Shown: positions 18,588 to 26,474, counted from the first letter of the stretch. The stretch: 64,000 bases of DNA from Shewanella cutis (GCF_022410515.1 NZ_JACSDI010000001.1:248001-312000); one strand, 5' to 3'. Notes: generated by a model not told the origin, from the letters alone. Numbers and translations are program-made.

Positions 18588-19562
18588 TTAGTTCTGTTCT
18601 TTTCTCATAAAATGCCTTACCAGCACTAACATAACGCCTAACATGCCGCCGAGCATGGTGCCTAATACGCAAATTAATGCGCGTTTAGGCTTGGCTTTTT
18701 CTTCAGGCGCTAATGCAGGGTCAATAGTTTTAAAGACGTATTCATCACGCACTTCGGCAAACATGATAGTTTTGGCCTGTTCTTCAATGAGTTTATAAAG
18801 TACGGTTTTAATATCTGCAACATTGGTTAAAGCGATTTGTTTATTTAAAAACTCAGTACTGCGGTGTGCTTCAGCAACATCACGCTCCTTCATTACTTTA
18901 TTAATATCTTGAATTAACCAAGTAACCCATTGCTGCGCAACTGTTGGGGATAAATGCTCTACCGATAAAGTCACCATACCAGTATCTTTGGCTTTATTGA
19001 CAACAATCATTTTACTAAAGGCTTTATAGGCTTCTTGCATTGATGGCTCAGGTTTAAATGGCGCTTTCACTTCGCGCACCCAAGTATTGGTTTGCTCGTT
19101 ATATAGCTCAGGATCAAAGATAAGTTTATCTGCATCTCTGTCCCATTTTTCTGCCGCCATTAAATCGGCAAGGATATTGTGCTTTTGAATAAAATCACTG
19201 GTAAATTGGCGAGACTTTAAGACCTCAATTGCCAATTCGGTTTTATCTGTACCGCCTTTGCTACCAAGATTAACGCCTGCAAGGCTTGCTAAACCACCAA
19301 ATTGAGAAGCTAACGCACTTAAACCACCGCCTTGTTCCTCAGATGCAGGCGCAAGCAGGGCTTCAGATTTGTAGATGTTTGGTTGTTTTATGGCGAAGAC
19401 AACAGCACCAACAGCAAATACTGCGGTAATCGCCAAAATAATCCATTTACCGCGCCAGATGACAGAGAACAGTTCGCGAAGATCGATTTCGTCGTCTTGC
19501 ACTTGAGGAAACCTAGCGTCGGATTGGTATGTGTTTGGATTTTGAGTAATTTGTGTGTTCAT
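18588..19562 (-). CDS. wzz: O-antigen chain-length regulator Wzz
   Basis: A 324-residue co-polymerase. It has an N-terminal Wzz domain (EIDLRELFSVIWRGKW) with a membrane segment near residues 40-58, a large periplasmic region, and a C-terminal hairpin segment LICVLGTMLGGMLGVMLVLV before a basic tail. It sets the length of Wzy-polymerised chains. The ATG stands directly after the CTAG heptamer array, and no good Shine-Dalgarno is visible close to it. The array may have displaced the native ribosome-binding site, as it did at rmlA. Confidence 0.93.
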   Translation of the reverse strand: MNTQITQNPNTYQSDARFPQVQDDEIDLRELFSVIWRGKWIILAITAVFAVGAVVFAIKQPNIYKSEALLAPASEEQGGGLSALASQFGGLASLAGVNLGSKGGTDKTELAIEVLKSRQFTSDFIQKHNILADLMAAEKWDRDADKLIFDPELYNEQTNTWVREVKAPFKPEPSMQEAYKAFSKMIVVNKAKDTGMVTLSVEHLSPTVAQQWVTWLIQDINKVMKERDVAEAHRSTEFLNKQIALTNVADIKTVLYKLIEEQAKTIMFAEVRDEYVFKTIDPALAPEEKAKPKRALICVLGTMLGGMLGVMLVLVRHFMRKEQN

Positions 19563-19565
19563 TTT

Positions 19566-19745
19566 TTAGGTTCTAGGCCCTAGGTGCTAGGCCCTAGGAA
19601 AGCTTAAAGATATTTAAAGAGGGTACTAGGTGCTAGGTACTAGATTCTAGGTTTTAAATCCTAGGTTCTAGGGCCTAGAGCGAGCTTGCGAGCGTTCTAG
19701 CAGCAGCGTTTTTCGCTGCGTCCTAGAGGGCGTAGGCCGTCCTAG
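19566..19745. repeat. CTAGGNN heptamer array plus CTAG-punctuated mini-hairpins (tract A)
   Basis: Fourteen CTAG tetramers occur in 180 bases, where chance would give fewer than one. The wzz-proximal part is a true 7-base tandem (CTAGGCC, CTAGGTG, CTAGGCC, then CTAGGTG, CTAGGTA, CTAGATT, CTAGGTT). The part next to the four-helix-bundle gene has CTAG separated by small palindromic words such as GCAGCGTTTTTCGCTGC. The tract fills the space between the stop of the four-helix-bundle gene and the wzz start. No promoter or open frame is recognisable. Confidence 0.9.
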
Positions 19746-19748
19746 TTT

Positions 19749-20126
19749 CTACGTACTTTTATAATCTGCGGACTCTTCTCGGACACTGCCTTTTCGTATT
19801 TTTATCAAAGAAGCAATCATTGCTGAAATTTCTTTAGCCTCTTTGATAAGAGTCATTCCGTTTTGTTTGTCTATTACGCCAATTTCTATCGCAATATATA
19901 TCTGAGTAATCAGTTCCCCAGATGAACCTTTTGCAAAATAAAGAAATCTTGCTGACTCTGCATTTGACTCACGTTCCTCGCCCTCCGCTATGTTTGAGGG
20001 AATAGAAACTGCCGCTCTGGTCATCTGATCTCTGAGCCCATAATCTCGGCAATTTTTAAGTTCCTTATAAACATCACATGAAAGGCGGCAAGCTCGTTTC
20101 CAAACATCCAGTTGTTCGAATCGCAT
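19749..20126 (-). CDS. Four-helix-bundle protein (S23/IVP-like), intact
   Basis: A 125-residue protein starting MRFEQLDVWKRACRLSCDVY, the usual opening of the 23S intervening-sequence protein family. It continues with DQMTRAAVSIPSNIAEGEER, the family's most conserved block, then ESARFLYFAKGSSGEL and two more helices. It should fold as a small homo-oligomeric helical bundle, possibly nucleic-acid binding like Avd. Its biological role is unknown. AAGGAG lies 5 bases before the ATG, so it is well translated. It interrupts the operon between the export gene and wzz, and CTAG-rich repeat tracts flank it on both sides. It is distinct in sequence from the broken copy at the rmlA/rmlB junction. Confidence 0.93.
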   Translation of the reverse strand: MRFEQLDVWKRACRLSCDVYKELKNCRDYGLRDQMTRAAVSIPSNIAEGEERESNAESARFLYFAKGSSGELITQIYIAIEIGVIDKQNGMTLIKEAKEISAMIASLIKIRKGSVREESADYKST

Positions 20127-20148
20127 AAGAGCTCCTTTCAGTCGCGAG

Positions 20149-20270
20149 AATCGAGGAAAAGCAGAGCGTCGCTAAGCAACTTCTAGATTCTAGAGCCACG
20201 CAGTGGCGTTCTAGAACAGCGCTCTTTGCTGCGGCCTAGAGCGAGCGTTCTAGCAGTTGCTAAGCAGCGA
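20149..20270. repeat. CTAG-punctuated mini-hairpin tract upstream of the four-helix-bundle gene (tract B)
   Basis: Five CTAG tetramers separate small palindromic words, among them GCCACGCAGTGGC and GTTGCTAAGCAGCGAC. The word GAGCGAGCGTTCTAGCAG recurs in tract A, with four bases inserted, in the same orientation. The block GAGGAAAAGCAGAGCGTCGC recurs near 31131-31164. It lies between the export-gene stop and the ribosome-binding site of the four-helix-bundle gene. Confidence 0.85.
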
Positions 20271-20285
20271 CCTATCATCTTCGTT

Positions 20286-23051
20286 TTACAAGCCTGCGAT
20301 GGCTGAGATAGCAACAGCGGTGTTATAGATAATGCCTGTCACTTGCGACCAAAGGGTTAAGTTATCTTTATATTCGGTATCTAATGGCACAATCACGGTA
20401 TCACCGGGTTGTAATTGTTCACCACTGCTAAACCAACTTGAGCGTGATGGCATCAATACCGAACCATTTGCTTGAATAACATAGGTGCGGCCTGAATCAG
20501 CACGCTCTCTTGCGCCGCCAGACATTGCTAAGTACTGGTCTATCGTTAAACCCTCTTTAAATCTGTGGGTGGCAGGATGCTGAACTTCACCCATTACCGC
20601 AATCGTTTGCTTCGTTGAAGGAACATATAAAATGTCAGCATCTTCTAACTGCAAATCAGCCTGAGTAATACCAAGTGAAATTGCGGGTAAATCGACAACT
20701 AAACGGCCAACCGCTTTAATATTTTCAAGGTCAGTTAGCATTAATTGTGCATCAGCATAATTAACTACCGTGCCATCCTTCGAAATTCCGCGGGTGGCGA
20801 TATCGCGGCGCAATTGGTCAGCCAGCTTTTTGATTTCAATCTGTTCTTGTTGACGCACAGACTCACGCACAAACACGGCTGAAGGTAATGCTGCATATTC
20901 AGTAAAGCCACCCACACGGGTAATTAAGTCACTTAAGGTCTCACCACGGCGAATATTGTAACGGCCAGGGAATTTGACCTCGCCTCTCACCTCAACTACT
21001 TTGGCCTCTTGCCAATCTGGAGTGGTCATCACGGTGAGAATATCTCTGCCGGATAACAACAAGTTTGCACTTGAGTTATTTTGCAGCGCTAAAGCAAGGT
21101 CAATATTTTTATGCTCGGTTTTAGAGCCGGAATTATCAACAACCGTTGATGTTAATTCTGCTCTGGTTGTGTAGGCACCTTCTTTTAAGCCACCTGCCGC
21201 AACAATTAAGTCATTGACTTTCGCACCAGAGGTTAGTGGATAAAGACCAGGTAAACGTACCTGACCATCGACCCCGACAACTTGAATCCCTGCCCCTGCT
21301 CGCCCCTGATTATTAAGTTTAACCATGACCGGATAGAGTAATTCTTGACGAGCCATTTGATTACTGAGTTTGAGTAACTCTGCGTCATCAAATAAGTTCG
21401 CCAGCATTTTGTTGACGACACCTTTAACCACAGCCACATCTTCTGACTCAGTTTTATCAGTAACAACCACTCCAGCCAACTGCGAACGCTGGGTTAATCT
21501 ACTTTTATCAAGCTGGACAAATCCCGCTTTGAATAAATCAGAACTGATCAGCGTATTGGTATTTAAGGAAGTTACCTTCTCAACGCGCTGTTTAACTAAC
21601 TTATTCAGCTCGAAACGGTTTTGCACATCATCAGAGAAATTAAACACGATGACTTTATCACGGGCTTTTAGCTCAATATCTTGGTCACTGTTTTTATTGC
21701 TAATCGCTTTGCCCGGTGAAAACTGACGAACTTCAATATCACCATATTGGTTCACTTCTCGAACCACTAAGGCATAATCTAAATCGGCAGATATCGCTAA
21801 ATCGCCCCAAATTGAAGGGAAAATATCACTGATTTTTTGCCCAGCAAACCATTGATATTTACCAGGACGCACAACGGCACCGACTACGGTTACAGCACTT
21901 TCAAATTGCTCAGAAGCGTTTTTAACATGAATAACATCACCCGCTTTGGCCTGCGTCATTCTCCCCTGCTCGCTAGTGAGGTCGACGTTAATCACTGTTT
22001 TTAATGATTTATTGTTGTAACGCTCAACTGAACTGCTTTTAGGATACGCGCCGGGATTTAACCCTGCAGCCATGGCAATGACATCGGCCATGGTTTCGTT
22101 GTCTTTTAACTCATAAATAGCAGGACGTCTTACTTCACCAGAGACGCTAACAAGGCCACCAATTGAAGGAATAAAAACGACATCACCGGAACGTAAGCGG
22201 AGATCACCTGATGCATCCCCTTTTAGCAGCAGGTCATATAAATCTAAGGTGCCAACAAGTTTGCCACTACGTTTCAATTGCACATTACGCAGTGAGCCGA
22301 TTTCGTTAACGCCACCGGCAACAAATAACGCTTGGGTGATAGTCGATAAGCTAGAAACAGTATATGAACCAGGTTTGTAAGCATCACCCGCCACAAAAAT
22401 ACGAATTGAGCGCAATTCACCCATGGTGATATTGGACTCTATACCAATCATTTGTTGTTGAATACGCTGTGCCAGCGTTTCTCTTAACTCTGAAAACGTT
22501 AAACCATTTACTGGGATAGGGCCTAACTCAGGGAATTGAATCACTCCTTCGCGATTAATCACTAGGTCGTATTCTTTATTCTCTTTCCCATAAAGCTGTA
22601 CTTTGATGTTATCGCCAGGGCCAACAAGATATTCCCCAGGTACAGGCACATCAGACACTGGTGCAAAGGTACTTGGCTCACCCGCAAACATTTCATAACC
22701 AAAGCGACGAAGCTTGAGATTGGAAGAATCCACAGAGAAATCTAATTCTGCTTTTTCTTTTTTATCGGTTGTTGCATTTGAGCGTTCAGATTGGATGTCA
22801 CGATCAGAAACAACCTGTGGATTTGCTATCTGCGGCTGTGCTTGACTACCGGAAATCATACTGGGATCAATTCCGTATTGTCTTGCTAAGCGCTGTTGTT
22901 CAGCTTTGGGTAATTGTTTGAATTGTTCAATCATCTGCGGAGAGGGCGTAACGGCTTGCGCCTGAGCGCCCATCAATATTGCAGCACTCATGCCTGCGAA
23001 TATCGCGACTCGATTGGCCGCTTTGATGTATTTTTTAAGTTGTTGTAACAC
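20286..23051 (-). CDS. Polysaccharide export protein with multiple SLBB domains (Wza-like)
   Basis: A 921-residue periplasmic/outer-membrane export protein, far longer than E. coli Wza (about 380). After a signal peptide ending near AILMGAQAQA there is a Poly_export domain (GEYLVGPGDNIKVQLYG, VINREGVIQFPELGPI), then about six SLBB-type repeats, each opening with patterns such as VAGDAYKPGSYTV, VSGEVRRPAIYEL, VVGAVVRPGKYQW and VMGEVQHPATHRF. The signal region has no cysteine, so it is not a typical Wza lipoprotein. The start is GTG with GGAG 7 bases upstream. It is the first gene after the ops leader. Confidence 0.92.
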   Translation of the reverse strand: MLQQLKKYIKAANRVAIFAGMSAAILMGAQAQAVTPSPQMIEQFKQLPKAEQQRLARQYGIDPSMISGSQAQPQIANPQVVSDRDIQSERSNATTDKKEKAELDFSVDSSNLKLRRFGYEMFAGEPSTFAPVSDVPVPGEYLVGPGDNIKVQLYGKENKEYDLVINREGVIQFPELGPIPVNGLTFSELRETLAQRIQQQMIGIESNITMGELRSIRIFVAGDAYKPGSYTVSSLSTITQALFVAGGVNEIGSLRNVQLKRSGKLVGTLDLYDLLLKGDASGDLRLRSGDVVFIPSIGGLVSVSGEVRRPAIYELKDNETMADVIAMAAGLNPGAYPKSSSVERYNNKSLKTVINVDLTSEQGRMTQAKAGDVIHVKNASEQFESAVTVVGAVVRPGKYQWFAGQKISDIFPSIWGDLAISADLDYALVVREVNQYGDIEVRQFSPGKAISNKNSDQDIELKARDKVIVFNFSDDVQNRFELNKLVKQRVEKVTSLNTNTLISSDLFKAGFVQLDKSRLTQRSQLAGVVVTDKTESEDVAVVKGVVNKMLANLFDDAELLKLSNQMARQELLYPVMVKLNNQGRAGAGIQVVGVDGQVRLPGLYPLTSGAKVNDLIVAAGGLKEGAYTTRAELTSTVVDNSGSKTEHKNIDLALALQNNSSANLLLSGRDILTVMTTPDWQEAKVVEVRGEVKFPGRYNIRRGETLSDLITRVGGFTEYAALPSAVFVRESVRQQEQIEIKKLADQLRRDIATRGISKDGTVVNYADAQLMLTDLENIKAVGRLVVDLPAISLGITQADLQLEDADILYVPSTKQTIAVMGEVQHPATHRFKEGLTIDQYLAMSGGARERADSGRTYVIQANGSVLMPSRSSWFSSGEQLQPGDTVIVPLDTEYKDNLTLWSQVTGIIYNTAVAISAIAGL

Positions 23052-23110
23052 CAGATATCTCCGATTGGGTTAAAGATGAAAAACAATGATAAAGCTGAGC
23101 GGGCTGCCCC

Positions 23111-23190
23111 CTTCTAGATTCTAGGGCATAGGTTATGGGTCCCTAGGTTCTAGGTCCTAAAGCGGCGCTCTAGCAGTTGCTAAGCAACGT
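23111..23190. repeat. CTAG-punctuated tract in the export-gene leader (tract C)
   Basis: Five CTAG tetramers lie in 80 bases, including TTCTAGATTCTAGG and CCCTAGGTTCTAGG, followed by the mini-hairpin word GCAGTTGCTAAGCAACG (stem GTTGC/GCAAC). The same words occur in tracts A and B. It lies in the transcribed leader between the ops elements and the GTG start of the export gene. Confidence 0.8.
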
Positions 23191-23205
23191 CTTCTTTGCT
23201 TTCAG

Positions 23206-23218
23206 GCACGCTACCGAT
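23206..23218 (-). promoter_or_regulatory. Second ops-like element (11 of 13 bases)
   Basis: On the minus strand this reads ATCGGTAGCGTGC, matching the ops consensus GGCGGTAGCGTGC at the last eleven positions. It shares an 18-base identical block, CTTTCAGGCACGCTACCG on the plus strand, with the perfect ops element 152 bases upstream. It may be a second RfaH loading point or a decayed duplicate. Confidence 0.6.
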
Positions 23219-23226
23219 CCGCGTGG

Positions 23227-23346
23227 CGGCCAAAGGCCCTGATGAAATACGTCCTGTATTTCACTCTGCGAGCCAGCTAAAGCTGTTAATAATTGTTCCA
23301 GACAATTATTTGCGGCGTTCGCTTAACGAATGAAACTATTCATTCG
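23227..23346 (-). repeat. Run of small perfect hairpins between the two ops elements
   Basis: At least four inverted repeats follow each other: GGCC-AAA-GGCC at about 23228-23238, TGAAATAC-GTCCT-GTATTTCA at 23243-23263, AATAATTG-TTCCAGA-CAATTATT at 23288-23310 and CGAATGAA-ACTA-TTCATTCG at 23327-23346. They would form consecutive stems in the untranslated leader RNA. None has the U-tract of a terminator. No reading frame is recognisable. Confidence 0.7.
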
Positions 23347-23357
23347 ATGCCTTTCAG

Positions 23358-23370
23358 GCACGCTACCGCC
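23358..23370 (-). promoter_or_regulatory. ops element (RfaH recruitment site)
   Basis: The minus strand carries GGCGGTAGCGTGC, identical to the E. coli ops consensus, and is preceded by a further G as in JUMPstart sequences. It lies about 300 bases upstream of the export-gene start, in the direction of transcription, and rfaH is the next gene upstream. RNA polymerase should pause here and be modified by RfaH so that it reads through the long O-antigen operon. Confidence 0.93.
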
Positions 23371-23783
23371 CATAGATTGCGGCCTCTATATTGCCCTTCG
23401 CATAGCGAAAAATCTATTTTTTCAAAAGCTTAGCAGTTGCCGCTTGCGATAATGCGATTTAACTGTTGCATTTCCGAAAGCCCTAACTGATCAGTTAAGC
23501 AGCTTTAGTTTGCCTACCATCGTCAAAAGAGCTAAGACCAGCTGACAGATTTAGCTTGTGAACCTCATATTGCTACAGCGTAAAAAGCAAGTAAAATTTT
23601 AGTTACACAAAGCAGTTTTAACACTTAAATCAGCCGCAAAAATTGTACAGCTAAACTACTACGTCGTTTGTTCAAAAAACCTACACACAGTTTCTGTTTA
23701 ACTTTTTATGGTGCAAATTTAGTTTTGTGAGACCACTTCAACACACAAAACAACATAACGCACTGAAATTTTTATACTTTTTA
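23371..23783. other. Non-coding stretch upstream of the ops element
   Basis: No convincing gene is seen. The stretch is AT-rich towards rfaH. It contains a perfect 12-base palindrome AACTGATCAGTT near 23486 and presumably the promoter of the polysaccharide operon, but no promoter hexamers stand out with acceptable spacing. Confidence 0.5.
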
Positions 23784-23807
23784 TTTCAAACTCACTATTG
23801 TTTGAAA
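23784..23807. promoter_or_regulatory. Perfect dyad, possible operator for the O-antigen operon
   Basis: TTTCAAAC and GTTTGAAA form an 8+8 base inverted repeat with an 8-base spacer, in the rfaH to O-antigen leader interval. On the minus strand an AT-rich TATAAA-like box follows it closely. The geometry fits a dimeric helix-turn-helix regulator; the protein is unknown. Confidence 0.45.
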
Positions 23808-23839
23808 CGAAACAACTCAACCTATAGCAAATGTCTTAC

Positions 23840-23860
23840 AAGACTTTAAGCTAAAGTCTT
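23840..23860 (-). terminator. Hairpin after rfaH, without U-tract
   Basis: AAGACTTTA and TAAAGTCTT form a perfect 9-base stem with a 3-base loop, 27 bases past the rfaH stop. It is not followed by a run of T on the minus strand, so it is a weak terminator or an RNA-stabilising stem at best. rfaH transcripts may read into the leader. Confidence 0.4.
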
Positions 23861-23887
23861 AATCATCATAGTGAAATAGCTCACAAC

Positions 23888-24388
23888 TCACACTCGTTCC
23901 ACCGACTGTTCTGGCACAGTTAAGATATTGATCTGTCCCATAATATTAAATAAAACATGGCAACGTTTGTTTGGGCATTTCTCTTGAAAAATAGCTTCTA
24001 AGTCAGCAAACGGGCCGTCTTTGAAACGAATTTTTTCCCCTGTTTTTAGCTCTAACGGAGTGTCTAAAACCGATTGGGAAGGCGTTAATTCTTTCATGCG
24101 AATAGCGTGAATAATGCGATCGTCTATGGGAGTCATTTTTTCCTGACAATTAACGATACGACTCACACCACGAGTAGAGTGGACCTGCTTAACACTGGTT
24201 TGGCTTGGGTCAAAATTGATAAACAAATAGTTTGGGAATAAAGGCACACGGCAGATCCGTTTCTGACCGCGTTGAGATTTTTCTTCAGAGACCATGGGTA
24301 AATACGTCTCTAAATTTTGAAGTGCTAAGTTCTGTTGTGCCCTCGCTTCACTACGAGGTTTACAGTACAAAAGGTACCATGCCTTCAT
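23888..24388 (-). CDS. rfaH: Transcription antiterminator RfaH
   Basis: A 166-residue NusG paralogue. The N-terminal NGN domain starts MKAWYLLYCKPRSEARAQQNL, with LETYLPM, FPNYLFINFD and the conserved STRGVSRIV. The C-terminal KOW-like domain includes IRFKDGPFADLEAIF. RfaH binds paused RNA polymerase at ops and promotes elongation and translation of long surface-polysaccharide operons. Here it stands directly upstream of an operon that carries a perfect ops, so it is almost certainly its own target's neighbour. The stop is followed by GTTGTGAGC, which resembles the heptamer words near rmlB. Confidence 0.95.
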   Translation of the reverse strand: MKAWYLLYCKPRSEARAQQNLALQNLETYLPMVSEEKSQRGQKRICRVPLFPNYLFINFDPSQTSVKQVHSTRGVSRIVNCQEKMTPIDDRIIHAIRMKELTPSQSVLDTPLELKTGEKIRFKDGPFADLEAIFQEKCPNKRCHVLFNIMGQINILTVPEQSVERV

Positions 24389-24862
24389 CTATTAATCTCA
24401 CTACCCTATGTTAAGTGTCGTCCATTCACGGGTCGCAATCATAACAAAGTAGTGAAGACAGATGGAAGCAGTTTTTTGGCAGCTAAAGCATAGCCGCTCG
24501 GTATCTAAACAAAGACGCAATATATTAGAAAAATCAATATTAATCGGCATTAGCGGCGAGTTGCAGATAATCTCACCAGTTAGCAAGTCAAAATTGACTT
24601 TAGTTACTTTTAAAGGGTATATAAGGTGGGTTTTTAGCGAAAATATCCAATTTAACGCTTAAAATATTACTTTTATTATAAGAACGTAACAATAACTCAT
24701 ACTTAAATCATAGCAATTCAACAATTTACCTTTAGCGTTAGGCTAAAGCTAAATCATGAATTGACTAACGATAAATGAGCAGAGCAACAACCATTTTTCT
24801 GTGGTGACATCATCCTGTTTCAGGGGCGCCACAGGCAATCACGAGCTTAAGGTGGAAACTTC
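24389..24862. other. Divergent intergenic region between rfaH and the peptide transporter
   Basis: No supported gene is seen. On the plus strand there is a good sigma-70 promoter (listed separately) and then about 230 bases of leader. The leader contains an inverted repeat CTTTAGC-GTTAG-GCTAAAG and a CTGTGG/CCACAG pair near the start codon. The rfaH promoter must lie on the other strand but is not obvious. Confidence 0.5.
24594..24623 (+). promoter_or_regulatory. Sigma-70 type promoter for the peptide transporter
   Basis: TTGACT and TATATA are separated by 18 bases, close to consensus. Transcription would start near 24630 and leave a leader of about 230 bases before the transporter ATG. Confidence 0.6.
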
Positions 24863-26365
24863 ATGAGCGTAGCAAAACCACAAGGGACAATGCTTGGCCA
24901 TCCCAAGGGGCTGTTCCTACTTTTTACGACAGAACTCTGGGAACGTTTTAGTTATTATGCAATGCGCGCCATTTTGGTGCTGTATCTGGTGGACCAAGTG
25001 GGTAAGCAAGGCGGAGGTTTAGGCTGGACCCAAGCTGACGCACTGTCACTTTATGGCACCTTCACGGCTTTAGTTTACTTAACTCCACTTATCGGTGGCT
25101 GGTTAGCTGATAATTTTCTGGGTCAACGTAAAGCTATCTATTTTGGTGGCGCATTAATGGCGGCAGGCCAATTTATGCTAGCGGCACCGCATGCATGGTT
25201 TCCAGGTATTGAAACGACGGTTTTCTATATCGGCTTAGGAACACTGATTTTAGGTAACGGTCTATTCAAACCAAATATCTCTACTATGGTGGGTGATCTG
25301 TATGAGGAGGGAGATCACAGACGCGATGGTGCGTTTACCATCTTCTATATGGGGATTAACTTAGGTGCGGCATTATCAGGCTTCGTTGTTGCTTGGGCTT
25401 ATACCAGCTTTGGCCATACTGAAGTTATCAATGGTGAAGAAGTATTTATCAATAACTGGCAAGCAGGTTTCTTCTGTGCCGGGATTGGTATGCTAGTTTC
25501 CTTGGTTATCCAGTTTTTGTTTGCACAAAAATTACTGGGTGATATTGGTACTGTGCCAGCAGCTAGGCTTGAGCGTGAACGCCAAGCGCAGTTAGGTAAT
25601 GTGCGTAAAGAACCTCTTACTAAAGTTGAACGTGACCGTATTAAGGTCATCATGGTACTTGGTTTGTTTACCATCATCTTCTGGGCTGGTTTCGAACAAG
25701 CTGGTGGCTTAATGAATTTATTTACCAATGAATTCACTGACCGTTACATTGGCACATGGGAAGTACCAACAACTTACTTCCAATCACTTAACGCTATTTT
25801 CATTGTGTTATTTGCTCCTGTTGTTGCCTCAATTTGGATCCGTTTAGGTAAAAATGAACCTAACTCACCAGTTAAATTTGCTTTAGGTCTTGTGCTGTTA
25901 GCTATCGGCTTCCTCTTTATGATTGGTGCCGTTGTTGAAATGGGCGGCGATGCCTCCGCTAAATCTAGCATGTGGTGGTTAGTAGGTGCTTATTTCTTCC
26001 ATACCATGGGTGAGCTTTGCTTATCACCTATTGGCTTATCTATGGTAACTAAGCTCGCTCCGTTACGTATTGCCTCTCTAATGATGGGTTCTTGGTTCCT
26101 ATTCGTAGCTGCCGCAAACAAAATTGGTGGAGTGGTGGGTTCCTTTATCGGTCACGGCGGAGAAAAAGAAGAACAGTTAGCCAATGCGATGGCAATTTTC
26201 TCTGGTATTGCGATTACCGCCGCTCTATCAGGCGTTATTCTGTACTTTATGGCGGATAAATTAGTCGATTGGATGCACGGCGCGGAAAGCAAACATCATA
26301 ACGAAGCTGAAGCGTTAGAAGAAGAAATTGCGGTAACCGCTGAACACGAAGCGATTAAACGATAG
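24863..26365 (+). CDS. Proton-dependent oligopeptide transporter (POT/PTR2 family)
   Basis: A 500-residue inner-membrane di/tripeptide-proton symporter of the major facilitator superfamily. It has the proton-coupling ExxER motif in TTELWERFSYYAMRAILVLY, the loop motif GGWLADNFLGQRKA, and the PTR2 signature FTIFYMGINLGAALSGF. About 12-14 membrane segments are predicted, with a charged C-terminal tail. AAGGTGG lies 7 bases before the ATG. It is a monocistronic gene unrelated in function to the flanking loci. Close relatives are DtpA/DtpB/TppB; which one cannot be said. Confidence 0.95.
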   Translation: MSVAKPQGTMLGHPKGLFLLFTTELWERFSYYAMRAILVLYLVDQVGKQGGGLGWTQADALSLYGTFTALVYLTPLIGGWLADNFLGQRKAIYFGGALMAAGQFMLAAPHAWFPGIETTVFYIGLGTLILGNGLFKPNISTMVGDLYEEGDHRRDGAFTIFYMGINLGAALSGFVVAWAYTSFGHTEVINGEEVFINNWQAGFFCAGIGMLVSLVIQFLFAQKLLGDIGTVPAARLERERQAQLGNVRKEPLTKVERDRIKVIMVLGLFTIIFWAGFEQAGGLMNLFTNEFTDRYIGTWEVPTTYFQSLNAIFIVLFAPVVASIWIRLGKNEPNSPVKFALGLVLLAIGFLFMIGAVVEMGGDASAKSSMWWLVGAYFFHTMGELCLSPIGLSMVTKLAPLRIASLMMGSWFLFVAAANKIGGVVGSFIGHGGEKEEQLANAMAIFSGIAITAALSGVILYFMADKLVDWMHGAESKHHNEAEALEEEIAVTAEHEAIKR

Positions 26366-26432
26366 CGCTGCTAGAAGCTAGGACGCAGCAAAAATTGCTG
26401 CTCTAGGGTACTTCGCTGCTAGAGCTTTGCAC
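26366..26432. repeat. CTAG-punctuated mini-hairpin tract after the transporter (tract D)
   Basis: Four CTAG tetramers occur in 67 bases directly after the stop codon, with the stem GCAGCAA-AAA-TTGCTGC between two of them. The words match those in tracts A and E. It separates the gene from its terminator. Confidence 0.75.
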
Positions 26433-26474
26433 AGTTAGAACGCTTCTACCATTCCGAATAATCCTATATTCGAT

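Noticed and set aside
19566..20270. CRISPR array
   Set aside because: The period is 7 bases with no unique spacers of constant length, and no cas genes are present.
24462..24662. Small plus-strand open frame upstream of the peptide transporter
   Set aside because: There is no ribosome-binding site or recognisable protein pattern, and it contains the best promoter of the transporter.
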